64,000 nt of DNA, taken from contig CAJXNP010000023.1 of assembly GCA_913057175.1 (NCBI GenBank), positions 1 to 64,000 on the forward strand, given 5' to 3'. The notes beneath the pieces were generated by a model. The model was not told the DNA's origin, did no database searches, and saw only the letters and a list, made by a program, of their open reading frames with translations. Of the stretch, positions 8,844-16,340 are shown in pieces. The position numbers and the translations under genes are program-made. This stretch comes from an uncultured Cytophagales bacterium. Lineage in GTDB: Bacteria; Bacteroidota; Bacteroidia; Cytophagales; Cyclobacteriaceae. Within the stretch, counting starts at the first letter, position 1; each line of letters begins with the position of its first letter.

Positions 8844-9017
8844 AGAAATTCCCGGACCCGTTCCGGGATTTGTTGGAAGTAGCTCTCCAAGTCCAATTGA
8901 GGAACAACTCATTTCGATTACCTGGCATTTAATGCATCTTTGCAGTTTGCTGACAGGCCCCGGAACGCCCACCAGCCAAGGCTGGGAGTCCGGGGATTGT
9001 GGAATTTTAGTTTTTTT
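8844..9017 (+). repeat. Structured intergenic repeat, copy 2
   Basis: Shares AGAAATTCCCGGAC at the start, GAAGTAGCTCTCCAAGT in the middle and TCCGGGGATTGT plus a T-rich end with copy 1. Its 5' hairpin is CCCGGA-CCCGT-TCCGGG, and its 3' hairpin CCCCGGA/TCCGGGG (8958-8995) has an inner stem CCAGCC-AA-GGCTGG. Relative to copy 1 the 3' stem shows an A-T to C-G swap that preserves pairing, which supports selection or mechanism acting on the hairpin. Confidence 0.6.
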
Positions 9018-9026
9018 CAATAGAAA

Positions 9027-9059
9027 AATCGTCCAACAACTCAAAGTCGTCAGACGATT
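9027..9059. repeat. 33-bp palindromic repeat, downstream of the DUF1573 gene
   Basis: This 33-base element shares its first 7 and last 15 bases (AGTCGTCAGACGATT) with the element at 9520-9552. Together they bracket the DUF1573 gene as direct repeats. Its left half has decayed, so its own palindromy is partial. Confidence 0.5.
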
Positions 9060-9080
9060 AAAAGGTTTCAACTGATGGAA

Positions 9081-9476
9081 TTACTGCACTACACCTTTGA
9101 TCCTCAGTACTTTAACTGCATCTTCGGTATTGGTATAAACCGTGAGGGTTTTATTAAAACTACCGGCAGATTTGGCATTGTAGGTAGCTGTGATCGATGC
9201 TGATTCTCCGGGGTTGACAGGTTCTTTCGGGTAGTTGGTGGCCGTGCACCCGCAGGAGGCTTTTACATTCGTAATGATCAATGGCTGCTCTCCTGAATTG
9301 GTAAAACTAAACTCATACGAAACAGGCGTTCCTTGAGCAATAGTCCCAAAATCATAGACTTCATTTTCCCAGGAAACCATCGCCAGGGAGTTATCTGCGG
9401 TGACTGATTCCTGACCAAAACTTTTCAAACTCGCCAGGGCAAGTGGAAGAACAAATAATAATGCTAATTTTCTCAT
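9081..9476 (-). CDS. DUF1573 periplasmic protein
   Basis: 131 residues from the ATG at 9476; this start puts a standard Sec signal (MRKLALLFVLPLALA, cleavage near SFGQ) at the N-terminus, whereas the frame could extend to 9518. The mature part is a single immunoglobulin-like DUF1573 domain with VYDFGTIAQGTPV, FTNSGEQPLIITN and the conserved SCGCT. DUF1573 proteins are abundant exported Bacteroidota proteins of unknown role, possibly binding partners in the envelope. The gene is convergent with rraA and bracketed by 33-bp palindromic repeats. Confidence 0.8.
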   Translation of the reverse strand: MRKLALLFVLPLALASLKSFGQESVTADNSLAMVSWENEVYDFGTIAQGTPVSYEFSFTNSGEQPLIITNVKASCGCTATNYPKEPVNPGESASITATYNAKSAGSFNKTLTVYTNTEDAVKVLRIKGVVQ

Positions 9477-9519
9477 GGTAGATTTACTTAAGTTAAACAT
9501 TTGAATTCTGGTAGTCAAA

Positions 9520-9552
9520 AATCGTCAGACGACTTTGAGTCGTCAGACGATT
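9520..9552. repeat. 33-bp palindromic repeat, upstream of the DUF1573 gene
   Basis: AATCGTCAGACGACT-TTG-AGTCGTCAGACGATT is an inverted repeat with a single mismatch; each arm contains CGTC-A-GACG, itself symmetric. It lies 44 bases upstream of the chosen DUF1573 start, so it could be an operator or leader hairpin, or a mobile palindromic repeat given the related copy at 9027-9059. Confidence 0.55.
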
Positions 9553-9667
9553 AATAGAAAGCACCAAATGTAAACCGGGAGAACTAAATTGCCTGTTAAT
9601 GAGTTCCTAATAATTGTTAATGAGTTGTTAATGACAGGATTTTTATCGCGATATTCTTTATCATTGA

Positions 9668-10936
9668 ATGATGAACAAGAAGAAGATCCAATTTTCTGTG
9701 TTGCTGGGGATCATCGCCGTGCTGGCCATCATTGCCTTTCAATATCTCTGGTTTCGGGAGGCTTTTAACCAGGAAAAAAGGAAATTCAATCAATCTGTCC
9801 ACATCGCCCTGCTGGAAGTGGTCAAGCTTCTTGCGAATGAAAACAATTCCCAACTTCCACAAACCAATCCGGTGGAAAAGATTTCTGATGATTATTTTCT
9901 CGTCCGGATCAACGAAGAAATCAATGCCGAAATTCTGGAATTTTACCTGAAAAATGAATTCGAAAAACTGAATATCCAATCCGATTTTGAATATGCCATT
10001 TACGATTGCAGCAACGATGAAATGGTTTATGGAAATTATGTAAACTATGATCAGAAGGGAATTTCCAGATCAAACGAAGCATTTTTCCCGAAAATTGACA
10101 ATCTGGTTTATTACTTCGCTGTCCGGTTTCCCAATCAGCCGGTATTCTTTTCCAAACCCACCGGTACCTGGACGATCATTTCCATTCTTTCTCTGGTGGT
10201 TTTGGCCATTTACATTTACTCGATTTTTGTCATCCTCAGACAGAATCGCTATGCTGAATTGCAGACCGATTTCATCAACAACATGACGCACGAGTTTAAA
10301 ACGCCCATCTCTTCCATTATGCTGGCATCCCAGTTTTTATCGGGTAATAGTGTAATCACAAAAGACGAGCGATTAAAAAAATACTCCGAAGCCATTAACC
10401 ACCAAAGTCAACGCCTCAACCAGCATGTTGAGCGGATTCTCAGCATTGCCAAATCCGAAAAGAACTCGTTGAAACCAGAAATAAAACCGGTAGTATTGAT
10501 CGAATGCATTCAAAAGATCCTCGACCAGTTCCGGTCAAAATGTGAAGCAAAAATTAGTTTCCAGTTTGACTGCCAGGATCACAACAAGACCGTATCGATG
10601 GATGAAAACCACTTTGTCAATGTCATGAATAACCTCCTTGACAATGCCTGTAAATACAGCCGTGGAACGCCGGATATTTTGGTTTGGGTAAATTGTGAAC
10701 ACAACCAGATAAAAATTGGTGTGAAGGATCATGGAATGGGAATTCCAAAAATGCATCAAAGCAAAGTATTTGATAAATTTTACCGAATTCCCAGGGAAAA
10801 CTCCGATCCCATTACGGGTTTTGGACTGGGATTGCACTATGTGAAACAGGTTTGCCAGCAACACAAGTGGGACATTTCGCTATCAAGCGAGATAAAAAAA
10901 GGAACCGAAGTAGTCATAACCATCCATCAAACATGA
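9668..10936 (+). CDS. Membrane sensor histidine kinase
   Basis: 422 residues. Two membrane segments (about 8-25 and 166-188) enclose a periplasmic sensor region of about 140 residues with no domain I recognise. The cytoplasmic part has a HisKA domain with phospho-acceptor His208 (NMTHEFKTP) and a HATPase_c domain with N box NVMNNLLDNACKYS, G1 KDHGMGIP and G2 GFGLGLHY. It autophosphorylates and passes phosphate to the regulator encoded immediately downstream. The stop overlaps the regulator start (ATGA at 10933-10936), so the two are translationally coupled. The signal is unknown; the region upstream of 9668 shows no evident target genes. Confidence 0.92.
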   Translation: MMNKKKIQFSVLLGIIAVLAIIAFQYLWFREAFNQEKRKFNQSVHIALLEVVKLLANENNSQLPQTNPVEKISDDYFLVRINEEINAEILEFYLKNEFEKLNIQSDFEYAIYDCSNDEMVYGNYVNYDQKGISRSNEAFFPKIDNLVYYFAVRFPNQPVFFSKPTGTWTIISILSLVVLAIYIYSIFVILRQNRYAELQTDFINNMTHEFKTPISSIMLASQFLSGNSVITKDERLKKYSEAINHQSQRLNQHVERILSIAKSEKNSLKPEIKPVVLIECIQKILDQFRSKCEAKISFQFDCQDHNKTVSMDENHFVNVMNNLLDNACKYSRGTPDILVWVNCEHNQIKIGVKDHGMGIPKMHQSKVFDKFYRIPRENSDPITGFGLGLHYVKQVCQQHKWDISLSSEIKKGTEVVITIHQT

Positions 10937-11622
10937 ACAAAGCGACCATTTTATATGTCGAAGATGATGAAACGCTGGGATATCTGACCACAGACAACCT
11001 GCAGCTCCGGGGGTTTGATGTGGTGCATTGCCCGAATGGAAAGTCTGCCATTCAAAAATTTCGAGAATCGTCGTTTGACCTCTGCATCCTGGATATCATG
11101 TTGCCGGAAATGGATGGCTTTCAGATCGCCGAGGAAATCCGGAAATCGAACAGGGACATCCCGATCCTGTTTCTTACGGCACGGACACTTACAGAAGACA
11201 AAATCCGCGGATTGAAAATCGGCGCTGATGATTACATCGTGAAGCCTTTCAACATAGATGAACTGGTCCTAAAAATCGGTGTGTTTTTAAAGCGGTCCAA
11301 AATCACATTTGAAAAGAAAGATATCTATCAGGAAGGAAATCTGGTTTTCAACTATTCCAATCTGGAACTGAGGATAAATGAAACTACTATGGTGCTAACC
11401 CAAAAAGAGGCTGATCTGCTCAAACTATTTTTAGATAACCCAAATCAATTGTTAAAAAGAGAATTTATCCTTCAATCACTCTGGGGAGATGATGACTATT
11501 TCATGGGAAGGAGCCTGGATGTTTTTATTTCGAGATTGAGAAAACATCTTTCAAATCAAAGTATGCTGGTGATTGAAAATGTACATGGGATAGGGTTTAA
11601 GATGAGTAATTCTGGTGGTTGA
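10933..11622 (+). CDS. OmpR/PhoB-type response regulator
   Basis: 229 residues from the ATG at 10933, which overlaps the kinase stop; an upstream in-frame start inside the kinase gene is unlikely. The receiver domain (4-118) has the acidic pair Asp11/Asp12, phospho-acceptor Asp54 (LDIMLPEMDG), Thr in FLTAR and Lys in IVKPF. A Trans_reg_C winged helix covers about 130-226, with TQKEADLLKLF and a SLDVFISRLRKHL recognition helix. It is the cognate transcription factor of the preceding kinase. Confidence 0.93.
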   Translation: MNKATILYVEDDETLGYLTTDNLQLRGFDVVHCPNGKSAIQKFRESSFDLCILDIMLPEMDGFQIAEEIRKSNRDIPILFLTARTLTEDKIRGLKIGADDYIVKPFNIDELVLKIGVFLKRSKITFEKKDIYQEGNLVFNYSNLELRINETTMVLTQKEADLLKLFLDNPNQLLKREFILQSLWGDDDYFMGRSLDVFISRLRKHLSNQSMLVIENVHGIGFKMSNSGG

Positions 11623-11655
11623 CTTATCTATAAATGACATTAAACCGTTATTTAG

Positions 11656-11663
11656 TATATTTG
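11656..11663 (+). promoter_or_regulatory. Bacteroidota -7 element for the toxin-antitoxin pair
   Basis: TATATTTG matches the TAnnTTTG element and lies 43 bases before the DUF433 start. No good TTG -33 partner is seen at the right spacing, so support is the -7 match and position. Confidence 0.4.
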
Positions 11664-11705
11664 GTTAAATTAGATAGGTTAGGTAAATAAGTTTTTATTT
11701 CTACA

Positions 11706-11933
11706 ATGACTGATTACAAAAAGATAATAACAATAGAACCAGGTAAGCGAGGAGGAAAACCGTGTATTCGAGGAATGAGAATAACTGTTAATGATATATT
11801 AGGTTGGCTCGCATCCGGAATGACTATCAAAGAAATTTTAAATGACTTTGATGAATTGACAAAAGAAGATATTTATGCGGCTTTAAGCTATGCCGCTGAC
11901 AGGGAAAACAAAATTTATCAGGTTATTGAATGA
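11706..11933 (+). CDS. DUF433 antitoxin (VapB45-like)
   Basis: 75 residues. It matches DUF433: an N-terminal ITIEPGKRGGKPCIRGMRITV strand region and a helix-turn-helix-like part (DILGWLASGMTIKEILNDF, LTKEDIYAALSYAADRE). DUF433 proteins are usually the antitoxin partners of PIN-like DUF5615 proteins, and bind DNA of their own promoter. The stop overlaps the next start (ATGA at 11930-11933), so antitoxin and toxin are coupled. Confidence 0.85.
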   Translation: MTDYKKIITIEPGKRGGKPCIRGMRITVNDILGWLASGMTIKEILNDFDELTKEDIYAALSYAADRENKIYQVIE

Positions 11934-12274
11934 GGTTTTTGTTTGACCAAAATATCTCACATAAGATATTAAAACTTCTTCCTAAGAAATATTCAGATTC
12001 AACTGCAGTGAAAAAAGAAGGGTTGATCAATGCAACTGATCTTGAAATCTGGGAATTTGCAAAGAATAATCATTTCACTATTGTTACGCAGGATTCTGAT
12101 TTTAATGATTTGAATTTTCTATTTGGCTTTCCACCAAAAATTATCTGGATACGAACTGGAAACCTTCCTACCAAAAAAATTGCAAACCTTGTTATCAACT
12201 ATTCTGATGAAATAAATACCTTCCTCGAAAATGATCAATTCGGATGCTTTGAAATATTCAAAATGAATAAATAG
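11930..12274 (+). CDS. DUF5615 PIN-like toxin (Mut7-C/VapC45 type)
   Basis: 114 residues. MRFLFDQNIS at the N-terminus carries the first conserved Asp of the PIN-like fold, and TIVTQDSDFNDL holds the next acidic cluster; together these would bind metal for RNA cleavage. FPPKIIWIRTGN is the typical DUF5615 strand after the active site. Directly coupled to the DUF433 gene. The likely role is a stress- or phage-related RNase toxin, but activity is inferred from the family only. Confidence 0.82.
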   Translation: MRFLFDQNISHKILKLLPKKYSDSTAVKKEGLINATDLEIWEFAKNNHFTIVTQDSDFNDLNFLFGFPPKIIWIRTGNLPTKKIANLVINYSDEINTFLENDQFGCFEIFKMNK

Positions 12275-12395
12275 CAATAAAATATCCTGTCTTTTTAAAT
12301 AACTACTCTTTTTTCCCAATTGCATTACATATTAGCTTACTAATTGTCTGAGTGTATTATTTTTACAGCTAGTATTTTCGTGATCAAATTTCAAA

Positions 12396-13586
12396 ATGAA
12401 AGACTTTTTAAAAAGGATATATTTTTCAGTTCTACTGCTTCTCCCTTTTCATTTGTGCTTCAGCCAACAATACCCTGTATTCGTAAACCCGGAATTGATG
12501 GTTGGTAAGATCGTGCCCAATTATGAAAGCTTCCCGGGAGCTCAAACCCGGAAAACCATGCAGCTCAATGTTGGGACATACCTGAACGATGCCGCCGTTC
12601 ATTCCAATCAGTACTACAATCTTCCGCATGTTGGTGTGGGGCTTGGTTTTTCAGATCTTGGCAATAATGAAAATCTTGGTCAGGAAATCAGCCTGGTTCC
12701 TTTCATCTCTCTCAATGCCTCCAATAAGCTCAAAAACTCGTGGCATTTTAAGTTTGGGTTAGGTGGGTCGTATTTTACGAAGAAATATGAAGAAGAAACC
12801 AATCCATTTAACAAAGCCATTGGTTCTTCCCTCAACTGGACTTTTCAGGCATTTGTTTATCACCAGCTTCTAGTCAGTGAACATTTCAATATGAGAATTG
12901 GTGGTGGCTTCTGGCACAGCTCCAACTCGCATACGCAACTGCCGAATTTTGGGTTGAACTCAGCCATGTTGAGTTTGTCATTCAATTACTACCTGACAGA
13001 AATTGACCCTGATTTCAGAAAGGAAAAACATCCTGAAAAGACGCCAAAACAACCGTTTATCCAGACCAGGGTGGGCCTGGGAATGCATGAATTTGGTTCG
13101 ACAATTGGTCCGGTTGGTGGGCCGAAAAAACCCGTTTACACAATTGATTTTGATTATGGCTATTTATTCAACCATCAATTAAAAGCCTATGCCGGACTGT
13201 TTTACCGGTTTTACCAATCCTTTTACGACTATTCAAAAGAAAACCCAACGAATTCAAGTCCTGCAAAGCAGGCTTCCAATATTAACTTCCATTTGGGGAT
13301 TGAGTATCTTCTCGGACATGTTGGAATGAACGTGGAAGGAGGAATCAATTTGTACAAGCCATTCTATGACGAGTATTACGATCTTTATGAAAATGGTGAC
13401 CCATTCAATGAATTCCGGATGGCCCTGTTCAGCACCCGTCTTGGGATGAACCTTTACCTGAAAAACACCAACAAAAATCCAAAAAACAATTTAGCATTAG
13501 GAGCACACATCAATGCCAATTTCGGGAAAGCTGATTTCGGGGAAGTGGGGTTGATGTATATGAGGGTTCTTGCTAGCAAAAACTGA
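12396..13586 (+). CDS. PagL-like acyloxyacyl hydrolase / lipid A 3-O-deacylase
   Basis: 396 residues with a Sec signal (cleavage near CFSQQ). Alternating hydrophobic/polar segments predict an outer-membrane beta-barrel. The motif GGGFWHSSNSHTQLPNFGLNS (about 169-189) carries the His-x-Ser pair of PagL enzymes, with the Asn-rich segment that follows, consistent with a His-Ser-Glu catalytic triad acting on the lipid A ester at the outer leaflet. The protein is more than twice the size of Pseudomonas PagL: a second barrel-like half (about 220-396) follows, so it may be a duplicated or extended barrel. It stands alone; the downstream gap contains a nested palindromic element. Confidence 0.75.
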   Translation: MKDFLKRIYFSVLLLLPFHLCFSQQYPVFVNPELMVGKIVPNYESFPGAQTRKTMQLNVGTYLNDAAVHSNQYYNLPHVGVGLGFSDLGNNENLGQEISLVPFISLNASNKLKNSWHFKFGLGGSYFTKKYEEETNPFNKAIGSSLNWTFQAFVYHQLLVSEHFNMRIGGGFWHSSNSHTQLPNFGLNSAMLSLSFNYYLTEIDPDFRKEKHPEKTPKQPFIQTRVGLGMHEFGSTIGPVGGPKKPVYTIDFDYGYLFNHQLKAYAGLFYRFYQSFYDYSKENPTNSSPAKQASNINFHLGIEYLLGHVGMNVEGGINLYKPFYDEYYDLYENGDPFNEFRMALFSTRLGMNLYLKNTNKNPKNNLALGAHINANFGKADFGEVGLMYMRVLASKN

Positions 13587-13619
13587 ATCTCATGGCACGA
13601 CCTAGAGCAATACCAAGTA

Positions 13620-13760
13620 CAAACGCATTTAAAAATATGTGTATCAAATGATCTCAATTTTTGTCTGCAAAAACACCTATAGTCCCTCTTTGAAGAGGGT
13701 GAAGGGAGATGTCCCCTAAAAATATCTGTTTTTGCAGACTAAAATTCCTAAATGCATTTG
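13620..13760. repeat. Nested palindromic element next to the RAYT gene
   Basis: Three nested inverted repeats share one centre: outer arms CAAACGCATTTA/TAAATGCATTTG (13620-13631 and 13749-13760, 11/12), middle arms 13658-13675/13727-13744 around GTCTGCAAAAACA (17/18), and a central hairpin CCCTCTTTGAAGAGGG at 13684-13699. It lies 33 bp after the lipid A deacylase stop and 47 bp from the 3' end of the RAYT gene, so it may be a REP cluster or MITE-like element that also ends both transcripts. Confidence 0.6.
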
Positions 13761-13807
13761 AATGAGTAATCCCTGCTCGTGCATCATAAAAATCTTTTTC
13801 TTAAAAC

Positions 13808-14338
13808 TTAATCCTCAAAAATTTTCACTTTATAGGATTGTCCCAAAAACCTACCAGGTGATTCATGAATTTCCAAAAGTTCATACGCAACCTGTTTGTC
13901 ACATAAGGTTCCATTCCTCATTCCAGCATAATCCTGAAAAGAGCTCATCTCATAATCTTCCATTTTATTAACCAAACCAGCTTTCAAGGGATTTTGATGG
14001 ATATAATGGAAACCGATGAAGGGGTGATCATTAAGTACAGAGTTAGTCGTGGCACCACTTGAAGTGGTGCCACGACTTTCATCAAGGTGTTTTATTTTTG
14101 TGTTTTGTTGAAATAGCGATCCCGTTTTTCCTTCTTGCTTATTGATTGCTCGAGTGTAGGAACTAAGCATTACCCTTAGATCATTGCTAAATTTTTCCTG
14201 AACGATATTTTCTTTTGTGTAAGTAAGTAAATGAAAGTGGTTAGGCATGAGACAATAGGCCACGATGTCAAGATGCTCCAAAAGATGATATCTAATTTTC
14301 TTTAAGAAGAACAGGTAGTTATCCCTATTAAAAAACAT
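13808..14338 (-). CDS. REP-associated tyrosine transposase (RAYT, IS200/IS605-like Y1), probably damaged
   Basis: 176 residues from the first usable ATG. The Y1 transposase HUH motif is AYCLMPNHFHLL (about 28-39) and the catalytic Tyr is probably in LSSYTRAIN. YIHQNPLKAGLV and SSFQDYAGMRNGTLC are typical of the family. Two defects are visible. The conserved first strand, YHIYNRGNNKQ, is encoded upstream of this ATG in the same frame (14339-14386) but has no start except ATG-TAA at 14392-14387, so codon 2 of the original gene seems to be a stop. The ORF also contains a 33-base perfect palindrome (14045-14077) adding about 14 residues (ESRGTTSSGATTNS) before FIGFHYIHQNP. RAYTs mobilise or maintain REP palindromes; this copy may be inactive. 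Confidence 0.8.
   Translation of the reverse strand: MFFNRDNYLFFLKKIRYHLLEHLDIVAYCLMPNHFHLLTYTKENIVQEKFSNDLRVMLSSYTRAINKQEGKTGSLFQQNTKIKHLDESRGTTSSGATTNSVLNDHPFIGFHYIHQNPLKAGLVNKMEDYEMSSFQDYAGMRNGTLCDKQVAYELLEIHESPGRFLGQSYKVKIFED
14045..14077. repeat. Perfect 16-bp-arm palindrome inside the RAYT gene
   Basis: Arms AGTCGTGGCACCACTT (14045-14060) and AAGTGGTGCCACGACT (14062-14077) are exact reverse complements around one base. It is translated in frame as part of the transposase. Its size and hairpin potential are those of a REP, the normal substrate of RAYT proteins. Confidence 0.8.
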
Positions 14339-14484
14339 CTTTTGCTTATTGTTGCCCCTGTTGTAGATATGATAAAAAGTATTCGGTTACATAAAAAACC
14401 AAATGATTTAAGTGGATTAAAACGGATAAAAAATAAATCTCAATATAATTGATCATTTCAATTTTTGTAAACTATCGTAAAGTT

Positions 14485-14516
14485 GTTGTGGTACTACTCG
14501 GGGGGTGCCAGGACTT
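14485..14516 (+). repeat. Diverged REP-like copy upstream of the RAYT gene
   Basis: GTGGTACTACTCGGGGGGTGCCAGGACT resembles the palindrome inside the RAYT gene (GTGGCACCACTT...GGTGCCACGACT) with several substitutions and one base less in the centre. It sits about 150 bp upstream of the transposase start, where REPs commonly flank RAYT genes. Confidence 0.45.
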
Positions 14517-14560
14517 TACTGCTTGAGCCGGTAAATCCACCCTACCAATAATCAAAATCC

Positions 14561-14593
14561 TTTGAGATAAAAACAGCCAATTCCCTAAATTTG
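14561..14593 (+). promoter_or_regulatory. Bacteroidota-type promoter of the aldo/keto reductase gene
   Basis: TTTG at 14561-14564 and TAAATTTG at 14586-14593 are separated by 21 bases, matching the Bacteroidota TTTG-N19-21-TAnnTTTG promoter. Transcription would start near 14598, about 27 bases before the ATG at 14625. Confidence 0.6.
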
Positions 14594-14624
14594 ATCATTC
14601 AAATTTTAATTGAATAAACCTCAT

Positions 14625-15614
14625 ATGATGAATTACAGAACACTGGGAAAAACAGGATTTAACATTTCAGAAATTTCATTAGGAACGTGGCAGATAGGTG
14701 GAGACTGGTCCAAAAAAATGAGTGTTAACGATGGCAAGAAATTGGTGGAAGAAGCGATTGACAATGGCATCAATTTCATCGATACAGCCGATGTATACGG
14801 AATGGGATTGAGTGAAAAAGCTGTTGGAGAAGTGGTGAAAAACCGTTCTGAGAGAGTTTATGTTGCTACAAAATGTGGCCGGCAGATCAATCCCCATACA
14901 AATAAAAATTATCAGCCAGAAGTATTGAGAAAATATGTAGAGGATAGTTTGAAGAACATGAATACGGAATGCCTGGACCTCATCCAGTTACACTGTCCAC
15001 CAACTGAGGTTTATTATCGGCCGGAAATTTTTGAGTTGTTCGACAGATTGAAAGAAGAAGGGAAAATCCTTAGCATGGGCGTCAGTGTGGAGAAAATCGA
15101 AGAAGCCATTAAGGCTATGGAATTTGAAAATGTCGCTACCGTTCAGATAATATTTAACCTATTTCGTCAGCGTCCGGCAGAACTCTTTTTTGATCTTGCA
15201 AAAAAGAAAAATGTAGGGATCATCGTCAGGGTTCCGCTGGCAAGTGGATTGTTGACTGGAAAGTATTCTTTAGAGACCAGTTTTGACGAAAATGATCACC
15301 GCAAATTTAACCGAAATGGTGAAGCTTTTGATAAAGGTGAAACCTTTTCAGGCATCGACTATGAAACCGGGTTAAAAGCAGTTGAACGGTTGAAAATGCT
15401 TTTCCCAAGCCGTGAAAACCTGGCACCGACAGCATTGAAATGGATCCTTCAGTTTGATGCTGTGAGCTGTATCATACCCGGAGCTTCTTCCTATGCTCAA
15501 TTGTCATCCAATCTATCTGCCTTAGAACAGGCGGATTTTACTGCAACACAATTGAAAGAAATCGATGATATTTATCAATCCATGATCAAGCCTTCCGTTC
15601 ATCAATTATGGTAA
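14625..15614 (+). CDS. Aldo/keto reductase
   Basis: 329 residues from the ATG at 14625 (a TTG at 14610 is in frame but begins before the conserved MNYRTLGKTG start of the family). The AKR barrel shows NFIDTADVYGMG with catalytic Asp and Tyr, ATKCG with Lys, LDLIQLHCPP with His, and the C-terminal coenzyme segment CIIPGASSYAQLSSNL. It reduces an unidentified aldehyde or ketone with NADPH or NADH. The DinB-like gene follows after 10 bp, so the two probably form one transcript behind the promoter at 14561-14593. Confidence 0.88.
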   Translation: MMNYRTLGKTGFNISEISLGTWQIGGDWSKKMSVNDGKKLVEEAIDNGINFIDTADVYGMGLSEKAVGEVVKNRSERVYVATKCGRQINPHTNKNYQPEVLRKYVEDSLKNMNTECLDLIQLHCPPTEVYYRPEIFELFDRLKEEGKILSMGVSVEKIEEAIKAMEFENVATVQIIFNLFRQRPAELFFDLAKKKNVGIIVRVPLASGLLTGKYSLETSFDENDHRKFNRNGEAFDKGETFSGIDYETGLKAVERLKMLFPSRENLAPTALKWILQFDAVSCIIPGASSYAQLSSNLSALEQADFTATQLKEIDDIYQSMIKPSVHQLW

Positions 15615-15624
15615 TCAAATAATT

Positions 15625-16185
15625 ATGGAATCATATCTTCAAAGCGCCATCAAGCAATTCAAGTATTACAAAATGTTGGGTGATAAGTCCATTTCACAGC
15701 TCCCCGAAGAACAGATTCACTGGACTCCGGGAGAAGAAAGTAATAGCATTGCTGTGATTGTCAAGCATTTGAGAGGGAATATGCTTTCCCGCTGGACAGA
15801 TTTTCTATCAAGCGATGGTGAAAAGATCTGGCGTAATCGTGATGATGAGTTTACGGATGATATCCTGGACAAGGAAAATCTGATTAAAATATGGCAGGAA
15901 GGCTGGAAATGCCTGTTCCATGCATTGGATAAAGTGACAGAAAATGACCTGGAAACAATTGTTTATATCCGAAACCAGGGACATACGGTTGTGGAAGCTA
16001 TTAACCGTCAGCTTGCTCACTATTCCTATCACGTAGGACAAATCGTTTACCTGGCCAGAATGATCGTCGGTGAAAACTGGCAGACCTTGACAATCGGAAA
16101 AGGGAAATCACAGGAATATAACAACGAAAAATTCTTGCAGGAAAGAGGATTAAGGCATTTTACAGATGAATTTTTGGATGAGTAA
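15625..16185 (+). CDS. DUF1572/DinB-like four-helix protein
   Basis: 186 residues. Helical throughout, with metal-ligand histidines at the DinB-superfamily positions: IVKHLRGN (about 45-52) and LAHYSYHVGQIVYL (about 130-143). The fold is shared with YfiT and bacillithiol/mycothiol-dependent transferases, in which three His bind a metal that activates a thiol. Which cofactor or substrate it uses is unknown. It is cotranscribed with the aldo/keto reductase, hinting at detoxification of a reactive carbonyl compound (inference). Confidence 0.75.
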   Translation: MESYLQSAIKQFKYYKMLGDKSISQLPEEQIHWTPGEESNSIAVIVKHLRGNMLSRWTDFLSSDGEKIWRNRDDEFTDDILDKENLIKIWQEGWKCLFHALDKVTENDLETIVYIRNQGHTVVEAINRQLAHYSYHVGQIVYLARMIVGENWQTLTIGKGKSQEYNNEKFLQERGLRHFTDEFLDE

Positions 16186-16189
16186 ACTC

Positions 16190-16275
16190 AAGTAAAAAGT
16201 TAAAAGCTTAAAGTTGAAAGTTACCCCGTTATCTCTCATGCTTTTCTAACTTTACAAACTTTCTACTTTCAACTG
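16190..16275. repeat. Low-complexity intergenic tract
   Basis: A tract of degenerate words such as AAAGTTAAAAGCTTAAAGTTGAAAG and its mirror TTTCTACTTTCAACTG lies between convergent genes. It resembles the tracts at 28561-28860 and 34600-35085 in style. No coding potential. Confidence 0.4.
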
Positions 16276-16278
16276 AAA

Positions 16279-16309
16279 TAAAAAATGCCATAACCTCTCG
16301 GCCATGGCA
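16279..16309 (-). terminator. Intrinsic terminator of dps
   Basis: On the minus strand TGCCATGGCCGAGAGGTTATGGCA forms a stem (TGCCAT/ATGGCA plus CC/GG) followed by TTTTTTATTT, about 30 bases after the dps stop. This is a good rho-independent terminator. Confidence 0.7.
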
Positions 16310-16340
16310 CTTTAAAATCAAACTTTGTATTAAATTTATT

